From Manihot esculenta (lineage: Eukaryota; Streptophyta; Magnoliopsida; Malpighiales; Euphorbiaceae): a stretch of DNA of 64,000 bases. How positions within the stretch are numbered: position 1 is the first letter of the stretch; the number at the start of each line of letters is the position of its first letter. The notes beneath the pieces are model-generated. The model had not been told where the DNA came from, made no database searches, and was given only the letters and a program-made list of their open reading frames with translations. The DNA is taken from assembly GCF_001659605.2 (NCBI RefSeq), contig NC_035164.2, forward strand, positions 9,634,994 through 9,698,993. Reading direction: 5' to 3'. A program made the translations under genes and the position numbers. Positions 45,159 to 56,996 of this stretch are shown piece after piece.

Positions 45159-48100
45159 TTCTCCCCCCCTTAAGAACATTCGTCCCCGAATGTACCTCAA
45201 CTAGCACATAACATGGCATAAAACATAACATACATACATAGCACATAAACACATAGAGATCTAACCTTAAAAGAGATGAGGGTACTGCTGGAGCATAGAC
45301 TCCCGTGTCTCCCAAGTGCATTCCTCCAAATTGTGGTGGTTCCACAGGACTTTCACCATCGGGATTTCCTTGTTCCTTAACTTTCTGATCTGGGTGTCTA
45401 TGATCTGTACTGGCTGTTCAACATAGGTGAGATCCTCTTGGACCTCCACATCAGGCTCATTAACAACCTTGCTCGGATCTGACACAAACTTCCTCAACAT
45501 CAAAACATGGAAAACCGGATGGATTCTTTCCATTGAAGCAGGTAAATCCAGCTTGTACGACACATTCCCAATCTTTTGCAAGATTTCAAAGGGTCCGATG
45601 TATCGTGGAGCTAATTTACCTTTCTTTCCGAAGCGAACCACTCCTTTCATAGGAGACACCTTGAGCAATACCAGATCCCCCTCCTGAAACTCTAATTGTC
45701 GTCTGCGGATGTCTGCATAACACTTCTGTCTGCTAGCAGCAATCTTGATCCTTTCTCTGATTATGGGTACTACCCTGCTGGTGATCTCAACAAGTTCAGG
45801 CCCTGCCAAGGCCTTTTCTCCAACCTCTTCCCAGCAAACAGGTGATCTGCACTTCCTTCCGTATAAAGCTTCATATGGAGCCATCCCGATGCTAGCATGA
45901 TGGCTGTTATTGTAGGCAAACTCCACCAAAGGTAGATGCTGCCTCCAAGAACCGCCAAAGTCCAGCACACACATTCTGAGCATATCCTCTATGGTCTGGA
46001 TGGTCCTTTCTGATTGTCCGTCCGTCTGTGGGTGGAAGGCAGTACTGAAATCCAACCGGGTACCCATGGCATTCTGCAGACTCCGCCAAAACCTGGAGGT
46101 GAACTGGGGCCCTCTATCTGACACTATAGAAACAGGAACCCCATGCAGCCTGACGATCTCATCGACATACACCTGTGCCAACTTGTCCACAGAATAGCCA
46201 CTCCTGACAGGGATGAAGTGAGCAGATTTGGTGAGTCTGTCCACAATCACCCATATGGAGTCTAATCTGTTGGACGTCGCCGGTAACCCCACTACGAAGT
46301 CCATAGCTATATTTTCCCATTTCCATTCTGGAATAGGTAGCGGGTTAAGCATTCCAGCCGGCTTCTAATGTTCCAGCTTCACCCTCTGACACACTTCGCA
46401 GGCTGACACAAACTGTGCCACTTCTTTCTTCATAGCTGGCCACCAATAAACTTTCTTCAAATCTTGATACATCTTGGTGGCTCCGGGGTGAATGCTGTAT
46501 CTTGCATTATGAGCCTCTCTCATAATGTCTCCTTTTAGCCCAATGTCATCTGGTACACATAGTCTGCTCCCATAGCGGAGGATCCCCTTGCAGTCAAATC
46601 TGAACTCACTGTCATTGCCTGACTGAACAGTCCTGGCAATCTTCACTAACTCCGGGTCCTCATGCTGTTTCTGAGCCACCTGCTCCAGAAACACGGGTGC
46701 CACTCTCATCTGGGCCACCAAGGCACCTGTACCAGATAACTCCATCTGTAGACCTTCCTCAATAAGCTTGTAGAGCTCCTTCACCACTGGCCTCCTCTCT
46801 GCCGATATGTGGGATAAGCTACCGAGTGATTTCCGGCTTAAGGCGTCTGCCACGACATTCGCCTTACCCGGATGGTACTGAATCTTGCAATCATAGTCAC
46901 TCAGCAGCTCCACCCATCTCCTCTGTCTCAAATTCAAATCTCTTTGACTCAGGATGTACTGCAGGCTTTTATGATCCGTGAAGATCTCACATTTAACCCC
47001 ATAGAGGTAGTGCCTCCACATCTTGAGTGCAAAGATTACTGCTGCCATCTCCAGGTCATGTGTGGGGTAATTCAACTTATGCTTCTTCAGCTGCCTAGAA
47101 GCATAAGCGATCACCCTCTCATTCTGCATTAGTACACAACCCAGTCCCACACGGGACGCATCACAAAAGACTGTAAAGTCTTCATCACTGGATGGCAGAG
47201 CTAACACTGGTGCTGAAGTTAACCTCTTCTTAAGCTCTTCAAAACTCTCTTCGCACTGGTCGGTCCACACAAACTTCTGATTCTTCCTGGTTAGTCTGGT
47301 CAGGGAGCTGCAATCTTAGAGAAGTCCTGAACGAACCTCCTGTAGTAACCTGCCAAACCCAAGAAACTTCTAATCTCTGTCACTGAAGTGGGTCTAGGCT
47401 AGTTAGCCACAGTTTCTGTCTTCTTGGGGTCCACCTCAATCCCATTCTCTGACACTACATGCCCCAAGAACGAAATGCTCCTCAGCCAGAACTCACATTT
47501 AGAGAACTTGGCATACAAGCCATGTTCCCTCAAAGTCTGCAAGACCAAACGCAGATGATGGGCATGCTCCTCTGCATTCCTGGAATACACCAAGATATCA
47601 TCTATGAAGACAATAACAAAGTGATCCAGGTATTGGCTAAATACTCTGTTCATAAGGTCCATGAATGCTGCAGGGGCGTTGGTTAACCCGAACGGCATTA
47701 CAAGGAACTCAAAATGCCCATATCTGGTCCTGAAAGCTGTCTTCGGCACATCTTCATCTCTTATCCTTAGCTGATGGTACCCCGATCTCAGATCTATTTT
47801 GGAGAAACAACCCGCTCCTGCTAGCTGGTCGAATAGATAATCGATCCTTGGCAAAGGGTACCTATTTTTGGTAGTGACTTTGTTCAACTGCCTGTAGTCG
47901 ATACAAAGTCTGAGGGATCCATCCTTCTTTCTCACAAACAAGACCGGAGCACCCCAAGGTGAGGTACTCTGTCAGATGAAGCCCTTCTCTACCAGCTCTT
48001 GCAATTGCTCTTTCAACTCCTTCAACTCGGCTGGGGCCATCCTGTAGGGAGGGATAGAGATCGGTCTAGTTCCAGGCACCAACTCTATCTCGAACTCTAT

Positions 48101-50245
48101 CTCCCTAGCAGGTGGTAAACCTGAAAGCTCATCAGGAAAGACATCCTGAAACTCTCTGACAACTGGCACTGAGGCTGGCTCCCTGACCTGACTGCTAAGC
48201 TCTCTCACATGAGCCAAATACCCCTGACATCCCTTCCTAAGCAACCTACGAGCCTGAAGAGCTGATATCAGACCTCTAGGTGTACCCCTTTTGTCTCCTC
48301 TGAAGACGACCTCTGACCCGTTCTGATCTCTGAACTTGACTACCTTGTCTCTGCAGTCCAAGGTAGCACCATGGGTAGATAGCCAATCCATCCCTAGAAT
48401 GACGTCAAAGTCTGTCAAATCTAGAACCACAAGGTCGGCGGAGAGGCATCTTCCCTCAACAAAAACTGGACTGTACTGGCAGACTGACACTGCCACTGAC
48501 GGGTCACACTTGGGTCCACTGACCCATAGGGGACACTCTAACCCAGAGACTATCAGACCCAACCTCTTAACGGCTCTCGGAGCAATAAATGAATGAGATG
48601 CACCCGGGTCCATTAATGCATACATATCAGAACATCCAATGACGAGATTACCTGACACCACGGTGTTGGATGTGTTAGCCTCCTGCTGAGTCATGGTGAA
48701 GATCCTGGCTGGAGCTGATGGACCTTCACCTCGGGAACCAGAAGAAGAGGCTGCCCCTCTCCCTCTACCTCTGCCACTGCCCTGAGTTGTGGCTGGAGCT
48801 GCTGGCTGTGCCACACTACCAGAAGCTGTCTGCTGGGGCTGGCCCATAAAAGGTGCTCTAGGACACTCCCGAGCTATGTGTCCCTCCTGTCCGCATCTGA
48901 AACATGTATTAGTCCCAGCTCGACACACTCCCCTGTGCGGCCTTCCACATCTCTGGCATTCTGTACCATCTGAGCCTGAACTCGAGCCACCGCCAAATCC
49001 CAGACCGAATTTCAACTTATTCCAAAACTTATTCTTCTTCGGCTTCTTGGTGGTGTTGTCCCACCTCTTCTTACTTGAGCTCTGAGAAGAGAAACCTGGT
49101 CCTCCTCTGCCTGGGGTCTTAACCCCTGAAGACTGGGTCACTGACTGCTTCACTGACCCCTCAACTATAGCACTCGCCTCCATCCTTCGAGCCATATCCA
49201 CCACAGTGTGGAAACTTTCCCTCTCAACTGACTGAATCAACGAGGAGTACCTGGAATGCAGCTTCATAACATATCTCTTGGCTTTCTTCGTATCTGTATC
49301 TAGAGCTTGCCCTGAAAAAGGCAATAGCTCCAAGAATTTATCCGTGAACTCCTCTACACCCATGTGCTCTGACTGCCTCAGTTGCTCAAACTCAATCATC
49401 TTCAGTTCTCTGGAACTGTCTGGAAAAGCCCATCCTGCGAACTCAATCGCGAATTCCTCCCATGTCATACCGTCTAGCCTCGGGTCCACATAACACTTGA
49501 ACCATTCCCGTGCCTTCTTGCACTTTAAGGTGAACCCTGCCATCTGAATGGCCCTGCTGTCACTTGCCCCTAGCTCATCAGTTATTGTCTTCACTACTCT
49601 CAGATACTCAAAGGGGTCATCCCCTGACTTGTATTTGGGAGCATCCAGCTTGAGGTAATCTGTCATCTTTACCTTGCTCCCATCAGCTGAGCTAGGTCTG
49701 GGAGGTTGAATAACTGGGGCTGCTGATTCTGTAGGTGGTGGAGGTGGGGGTGCAGCATTCCCCGAGGTGGGGTTTGCCGGGTTTGGATAGAAAGGTGAGG
49801 GTGGATAAGCTGGGTACTGTGGGTAAGGTGGATAGAAAGGTGGATAAGGCATGTAGGTAGGGTAAGGGTTAAAGCTGGAAAAATCCGATTTACCTCCCAT
49901 CGGATACCCTGAACCCTGTGGGAAGGGTGGATAGTGGGGTGGAAAACCATACCCCGAGGCCTGAACGCCTCCCTGAGACTCCCCTGTCCCTTCTTCCTCC
50001 ATGCTCACATCCAGGTTCCCATCCCTCCTCTGTTCCTCTTCCATAACCTCCCTCACATCTGCCGAACTTCCTCCTCTATCAGTCCCCCTTCTGCTAGCAT
50101 CAAAAGACCTTCTAGGGTCCCTTGACACTCTTTCTCTGTTGGCTCTACAAGATATTGCCCTAGGCAATGTAGGAGGACGGACGCTCGTGCCCTCATCCTC
50201 AGGTGGCACTCCAGTCAATCGTGCAGATCGACGAGTTCCTCTCAT
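45159..50245 (-). pseudogene. T4 gag-pol
   Basis: Start chosen at 50245 (MRGTRRSARLTG); the final stop is at 45267. gag to protease and the start of RT are open from 50245 to 47975 and include the capsid domain, [26 protein letters not shown], the protease [13 protein letters not shown], and [20 protein letters not shown] up to LVEKGFI. A TGA then replaces the CGA codon of QSTSPWG's preceding Arg. RT with FIDDILVYS runs to 47402, where TGG has become TAG. A one-base deletion near 47308, then RNase H and the integrase finger to 46368, where CAG has become TAG, then the integrase core and chromodomain. The purine tract is at 45159-45174. Confidence 0.95.
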
Positions 50246-50498
50246 CCTGTTTTCTAAAAAACAGTACACATCATACAAACATTAGCATCATATGGTTCAT
50301 GTGGGCACACATGAACCCTCATCACATATACATCATTCATATCATAGCATCAATGCACATGTATATAATCATGGCATTTCACATCATCATACAAGACAGG
50401 ACTCCACATCCTATCCTAGTGGACATGATCTTTCCTATTGTGCTTGACCTTCTAGAACATCTATGAGCCCGACACTCTAGGTCCGATCCTATGAACCT

Positions 50499-50513
50499 AG
50501 GGCTCTGATACCA
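50499..50513 (-). other. Primer binding site of T4 (tRNA-iMet)
   Basis: Minus-strand TGGTATCAGAGCCCT, 3 bp from the 5' LTR at 50517. Confidence 0.92.
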
Positions 50514-50516
50514 TTC

Positions 50517-52824
50517 TGTAACGACCCGAAAATCGGACCGCTACCGGCGCTAGGATCCGGGTCGGCTTAAGGCCGCCAAGACCCGTAGCAAGCCTGACAT
50601 TCATCCTGGAAACCTGTTTAATCCCATACATGATCAACAACATACATAAAAATTTGAAACTTTTCCTTCAAACATCCAACTCAACATGAACATACACTGT
50701 ACATAGTCATAATCATAATCGTGATCCCTCTGTGGGATCTCGTCAATGCCCCAATGGGCAATACAACATGAGATGAGTTGGCTTTCATGAACATTATAAA
50801 ACATTTTTTATCATGTAATAAAAGGGATACCTCATACACAATGTCAAGCACAATATCTAATCCTCAATATCAATACAAGACCGAAACTGTACTTTTACAT
50901 AACATTCATACGTCTATCATGTCCACACTAACTATTACATACACGACTTCATTACTCTTGTAAACCTCCTGGCCTACCCTGTACCTGCAAACCTGGGGAA
51001 ATGGGAGAGGGGTGAGCTACTAGAGCCCAGTGAGCAGAATAATAAAAACATTTAAATCATATGAATCATGGTATGCATCACATCACAGCTAATCATATCA
51101 AGGATGAACTTGTCAACAATAGCCCTCTACATGGTCCAACTGTGCCAGAACGTAGAATGGGTCCTGGTCTTTCCCTTACATATCATAACATAACAGTGTC
51201 CAACTATGCCAGAACGTAGAATGGGTCCTGGTCTTTCCCTTACATAGTGCCAGCGAACGTAGAATGGGTCCCACTGGTCTTACTTTCCATACCGTACATA
51301 TCATATCGTCATATCATAGATCGAGGGCTATGGATCATCCAACATTCATCCACATCAACATTTAACATATGCAATGCAACATATTCGTGAATTCTAATGC
51401 AAACAACCTAATTCATCACATGGCATTCATGATGCGTGAATCATGCTAAAAAGTTCATCATTTGCTTTAAAACATAATGAGATATTCCACTCACCTCTGG
51501 ATAGCTCTGACTAGACACTGGGGCAACAGACTCACTGCTGGGGTCCTCGGTTCCTCGGGTCTGAACCTACACAGGTGGACTCAAATGAGGGACCAAACAT
51601 ACATGAACATAACTCTAAACTATCCCCCAGAAACCCCCTAAAACATCATAGAATAATCATAGAAAAACATGCAAGAAAGGGCTGGACAGGGCACTTTCAG
51701 CGGCAGGTTCGGCGGCCGAAAGTCCCTCCAGAGCCGAAAGTCAGGCAGGTTCGGCGGCACCTTCGGCGGCCGAAACTCCCAGACAGAGGCGAAACTCATG
51801 CATGTTCGGCGGCACCTTCGGCGGCCGAAAGTGACAGACAGAGACGAAAGACTCCTTTCGGGGGCAACTTCGGCAGCCGAAAGGCCTGCCTCCCCAGCCA
51901 TGTTCGGCGGCCGAAAGTTCCTTCGGCTGCCGAACCTGGTTTCTGCCAAAGGGCAGAAACTTGGCTCCCTTATGCATTTGTGCCTCCAAAACTAACCAAT
52001 CATGCATAAACCTATTCTACAACATTCCCAAGCATTCACAAGCAAACATACAAGCTCCTAGGGGCATCAAACCATCAAAAACCCCAACTACAACACACAA
52101 GCAACTCACATTGCTCAAAAACACATATAAAACCCATAAACCTAACTATGAGCTAAACATGCATTTTACCCATAGATCTTGCATAAAACTTACTTTAAAC
52201 ATAAAATGAGCTTAAGATCGGCTCTTACCTCTTGTAGATCGAGGGAGAGGCATCCTAAACTCAGAGATGGGAGGTTTTGAGTTCTTGAACCTCAAAGCTC
52301 CAAAACTTTGCTCAAAGCTTGAAAATCTTCAAAACCAGATAAAAACTCATGAAAATCGAGTAAGATGGGAAGGAAAGAACTCAAGATCGGTGAGGGGCGG
52401 CGGAGAGCTCACCTTGGCCGGAAATGGGGAGAAAGCTCGCCCATTTTCGGCTAAGGGACCTTTTTATAGTGGCTGGCCAGGCCACGTTCGGGGGCCGAAC
52501 GTTCCTCCGCATGCATGCCATGTTCGGCGGCCGAACTTGAGGTTCGGCGGCCGAACCTGGACTTTCCTCACTTATGCTTTCGTGGGCCTAAAGGCGCTCC
52601 CGAAGGCATGCATGTTCGGCGGCCGAACTTGAGATTCGGCGGCCGAACCTGAGTTTTCCTTCAAGGTTGTTTTCGTGCAAAAACTCATTTCCACTTTACT
52701 TAAAACCATGAAATACCTTAAAACATTTTATGAAAACATGATTCTACCCTACTAGAGGCTTCTGACATCCGAAATTCCACCGGACGGTAGGAATTCCGAT
52801 ACCGGAGTCTAGCCGGGTATTACA
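50517..52824 (-). repeat. 5' LTR of T4
   Basis: 2308 bp, ends TGTAACGACCCG and GGGTATTACA, followed by the TSD copy GTAAA. TATA box near 52460 (complement of TTTTTATAGTGG here, TTTTATAGTGG in the partner). Confidence 0.96.
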
Positions 52825-52829
52825 GTAAA

Positions 52830-55800
52830 CTGGGGCCCTCTATCTGACACTATCGAAACACGAACCCCATGCAGCCTGACGATCTCATCAACGTACACCT
52901 GCGCCAACTTGTCCACAGAATAGCCACTCCTGACAGGGATGAAGTGAGCAGATTTGGTGAGTCTGTCCACAATCACCCATATGGAGTCCAATCTGTTGGA
53001 CACCGCCGGTAACCCCACTACGAAGTCCATAGCTATATTTTCCCATTTCCATTCTGGAATAGGTAGCGGGTTAAGCATTCCAGCCGGCTTCTGACGTTCC
53101 AGCTTCACCCTCTGACACACTTCGCAGGCTGACACAAACTGTGCCACTTCTTTCTTCATAGCCGGCCACCAATAAACCTTCTTTAGATCTTGATACATCT
53201 TGGTGGCTCCGGGGTGAACCCTGTATCTTGCATTATGAGCCTCTCTCATAATGTCTCCTTTTAGCCCTATGTCATCTGGTACATATAGTCTGCTCCCATA
53301 GCGGAGGATCCCCTTGCTGTCGAATCTGAACTCACTATAATTGCCTGACTGAACAGTCCTGGCAATCTTCACTAACTCCGGGTCCTCATGCTGTTTCTGA
53401 GCCACCTGCTCCAGAAACACGGGTGCCACTCTCATCTGGGCCACCAAGGCACCTGTACCAGACAACTCCATCTGTAGACCTTCCTCAATGAGCTTGTAAA
53501 ACTCCTTCACCACTGGCCTCCTCTCTGCCGATATGTGGGATAAACTGCCGAGTGATTTCCGGCTTAAGGCGTCTACCACAACATTCGCCTTATCCGGATG
53601 GTACTGAATCTTGCAATCATAGTCACTCAGCAGCTCCACCCATCTCCTCTGTCTCAAATTCAAATCTCTTTGACTCAGGATGTATTGCAGGCTTTTATGA
53701 TCTGTAAAGATCTCACATTTAACCTCATAGAGGTAGTGCCTCCACCTCTTGAGTGCAAAGATTACTGCTGCCATCTCCAGGTCATGTGTGGGGTAATTCA
53801 ATTCATGCTTCTTCAGCTGCCTAGAAGCATAAGCGATCACCCTCTCATTCTGCATTAGTACACAACCCAGTCCCACACGGGACGCATCACAAAAGACTGT
53901 AAAGTCCTCATCACTAGATGGCAGAGCTAAAACTGGTGCTGAAGTCAACCTCTTCTTAAGCTCTTCAAAACTCTCTTCGCACTGGTCGGTCCACACAAAC
54001 TTCTGATTCTTCCTGGTTAGTCTGGTCAGAGGAGCTGCAATCTTTGAGAAGTCCTGAACGAACCTCCTGTAGTAACCTGCCAAACCCAAGAAACTTCTAA
54101 TCTATGTCACTGAAATGGGTCTAGGCCAGTTAGCCACAGTTTCTGTCTTCTTGGGGTCTACCTCTATACCATTTTTCGACACCACATGCCCCAAGAACGA
54201 AATGCTCCTCAGCCAGAACTCACACTTAGAGAACTTGGCATACAAGCCATGTTCCCTTAAAGTCTGCAGAACCAACCGCAGATGATGGGCATGCTCCTCT
54301 GCATTCCTGGAATACACCAAGATATCATCTATGAAGACAATAACGAAGTGATCCAGGTACTGACTAAACACTCTGTTCATGAGGTCCATGAATGCTGCAG
54401 GGGCGTTAGTTAACCCGAACGGCATCACAAGGAACTCAAAATGCCCATATCTGGTCCTGAAAGCTGTCTTTGGCACATCTTCATCCCTTATTCTTAGCTG
54501 ATGGTACCCCGATCTTAGATCTATTTTGGAGAAACAACCCGCTCCTGCTAGCTGGTCGAATAGATCATCGATCCTTGGCAGAAGGTACCTATTTTTGGTA
54601 GTGACTTTGTTCAACTGCCTGTAGTCGATATAAAGTCTGAGGGACCCATCCTTCTTTCTCACAAACAAGACCGGAGCACCCCAAGGTGAGGTACTCTGTC
54701 GGATGAAGCCCTTCTCTACCAGCTCTTGCAACTGCTCTTTCAATTCCTTCAACTCGGCTGGGGCCATCCTGTAGGGAGGGATAGAGATCGGTCTAGTTCC
54801 AGGCACCAACTCTATCTCGAACTCTATCTCCCTAGCAGGTGGTAAACCTGGAAGCTCGTCTGGAAAGACATCCTGAAACTCTCTGACAACTGGCACCGAG
54901 GCTGGCTCCCTGACCTGACTGCTAAGCTCTCTCACATGAGCCAAGTACCCCCTGACATCCCTTCCTAAGCAACCTACGAGCCTGAAGAGATGATATCAGA
55001 CCTCTAGGTGTGCCCCTCTTGTCTCCTCTAAAGACGACCTCTGACCCGTTCTGATCTCTGAACCTGACTACCTTGTCCCTGCAGTCCAAGGTAGCACCAT
55101 GGGTAGATAGCCAATCCATCCCTAGAATGACGTCAAAGTCTGTCAAATCTAGAACCACAAGGTCGGCGGAAAGGCATCTTCCCTCAACAAAAACTGGACT
55201 GTACTGGCAGACTGACACTGCCACTGACGGGTCACACTTGGGTCCACTGACCCATAGGGGACACTCTAACCCAGAGACTATCAGACCCAACCTCTCGACG
55301 GCTCTCGGAGCAATAAATGAATGAGATGCACCCGGGTCCATTAATGCATACACATCAGAACACCCAATGACGAGATTACCTGACACCACGGTGTTGGATG
55401 TGTTAGCCTCCTGCTGAGTCATGGTGAAGATCCTGGCTGGAGCTGATGGACCTTCACCTCGGGAACCAGAAGAAGAGGCTGCCCCTCTCCCTCTACCTCT
55501 GCCACTGCCCTGAGTTGTGGTTGGAGCTGCTGGCTGTGCCACACTACCAGAAGCTGTCTGCTGGGGCTGGCCCATAAAAGGTGCTCTAGGACACTCCCGA
55601 GCCATGTGTCCCTCCTGTCCACATCTAAAACATGTATTAGTCCCAGCTCGACACACTCCCCTGTGCAGCCTTCCACATCTCTGACATTCTGTACCATCTG
55701 AGCCTGAGCTCGAGCCACCGCCAAATCCCAGACCGGATTTCAACTTATTCCAAAACTTATTCTTCTTTGGCTTCTTGGTGGTGTTATCCCACCTCTTCTT

Positions 55801-56950
55801 ACTTGAGCTCTGAGAAGAGAGACCTGGCCCTCCTCTGCCTGGGGTCTTAACCCCTGAAGACTGGTTCACTGACTGCTTCACTAACCCCTCAACTATAGCA
55901 CTCGCCACCATCCTTCGAGCCATATCCACCACAGTGTGGAAACTTTCCCTCTCCACTGACTGAATCAACGAGGAGTACCTGGAATGCAGCTTCATAACAT
56001 ATCTCTTGGCTTTCTTCGAATCGGTATCTAGAGCTTGCCCTGAAAAAGGCAATAGCTCTAAGAATTTATCTGTAAACTCCTCTACACTCATGTGCTCTGT
56101 CTGCCTCAGTTGCTCAAACTCAATCATTCTCAGTTCTCTAGAACTGTCTAGAAAAGCCCATCCAGCGAACTCATTCGCAAATTCCTCCCATGTCATGCCG
56201 TCTAGTCTCGGGTCCACATAACAGTTGAACCATTCCCGTGCCTTCTTGCACTTTAAGGTGAACCCTGCCATCTGAATGGCAATGCTATCATCAGCCCCTA
56301 GCTCATCAGTTATTGTCTTCACTACTCTCAGATACTCAAAGGGGTCATCCCCTGACTTGTATTTGGGAGCATCCAGCTTAAGGTAATCTGTCATCTTTAC
56401 TTTGCTCCCACCGGCTGAGCTAGGTCTAGAAGGTTGAGTAACTGGGGCTGCTGGTTCTGTAGGTGGTGGAGGTGGGGGTGCAGCATTCCCCGAGGTGGGG
56501 TTTGCCGGGTTAGGATAGAAGGGTGAGGGTGGATAAACTGGGTATTGTGTGTAAGATGGATAGAAAGGTGGATAAGGCATGTAGGTAGGGTAGGGGTTAA
56601 AGCTGGAATAATCTGATGTACCCCCCATCGGACACCCTGAACCCTGTGGGAAGGGTGGATAATGGGGTGGAAAACCATACCCCGAGGCCTGAACGCCTCC
56701 CTGAGACTCCCCTGTCCCTTCTTCCTCCATGCTCACATCCAGGTTCCCATCCCTCCTCTGATCCTCTTCCGTATCCTCCCTCACATCTGAAGAACTTCCT
56801 CCTCTATCTGTCCCCCTTCTGCTAGCGTCAAAAGACCTTCTAGGGTCCCTTGACACTCTTTCTCTGTTGGCTCTACAAGACATTGCCCTAGGCAATGTAG
56901 GAGGACGGGCGCTCGTGCCCTCATCCTCAGGTGGTACTCCAGTCAATCTT
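52830..56950 (-). pseudogene. T3 gag-pol, 5' and middle parts
   Basis: Minus-strand frames: gag to protease from about 56946 down to 54922; RT 54944-54102; RT end, RNase H and integrase start 54089-52830. Motifs are as in T1 ([60 protein letters not shown]). An extra C near 54950 shifts the frame between protease and RT, and a TAG at 54102-54104 replaces a GAG codon. The 5' end starts at the equivalent of LTGVPPEDEG; the normal start MRGTRRSA is deleted. Confidence 0.93.
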
Positions 56951-56978
56951 GCATGCTCAGGTCTGATCCTATGAACCT

Positions 56979-56993
56979 AGGGCTCTGATACCA
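56979..56993 (-). other. Primer binding site of T3 (tRNA-iMet)
   Basis: Minus-strand TGGTATCAGAGCCCT beside the 5' LTR (56997). The leader between this site and gag is almost wholly deleted. Confidence 0.9.
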
Positions 56994-56996
56994 CTC

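Larger units (their letters stand above)
42871..52824 (-). mobile_element. T4: full-length T-family element (minus), innermost insertion
   Basis: 9954 bp, with two LTRs, purine tract, complete but broken gag-pol, and primer site, inserted in the T3 integrase. Flanks are GTGAA (42866-42870) and GTAAA (52825-52829), a TSD with one later substitution. The pol frame has a TGA at 47972-47974, a TAG at 47399-47401, a one-base deletion near 47308 and a TAG at 46365-46367. Confidence 0.96.
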
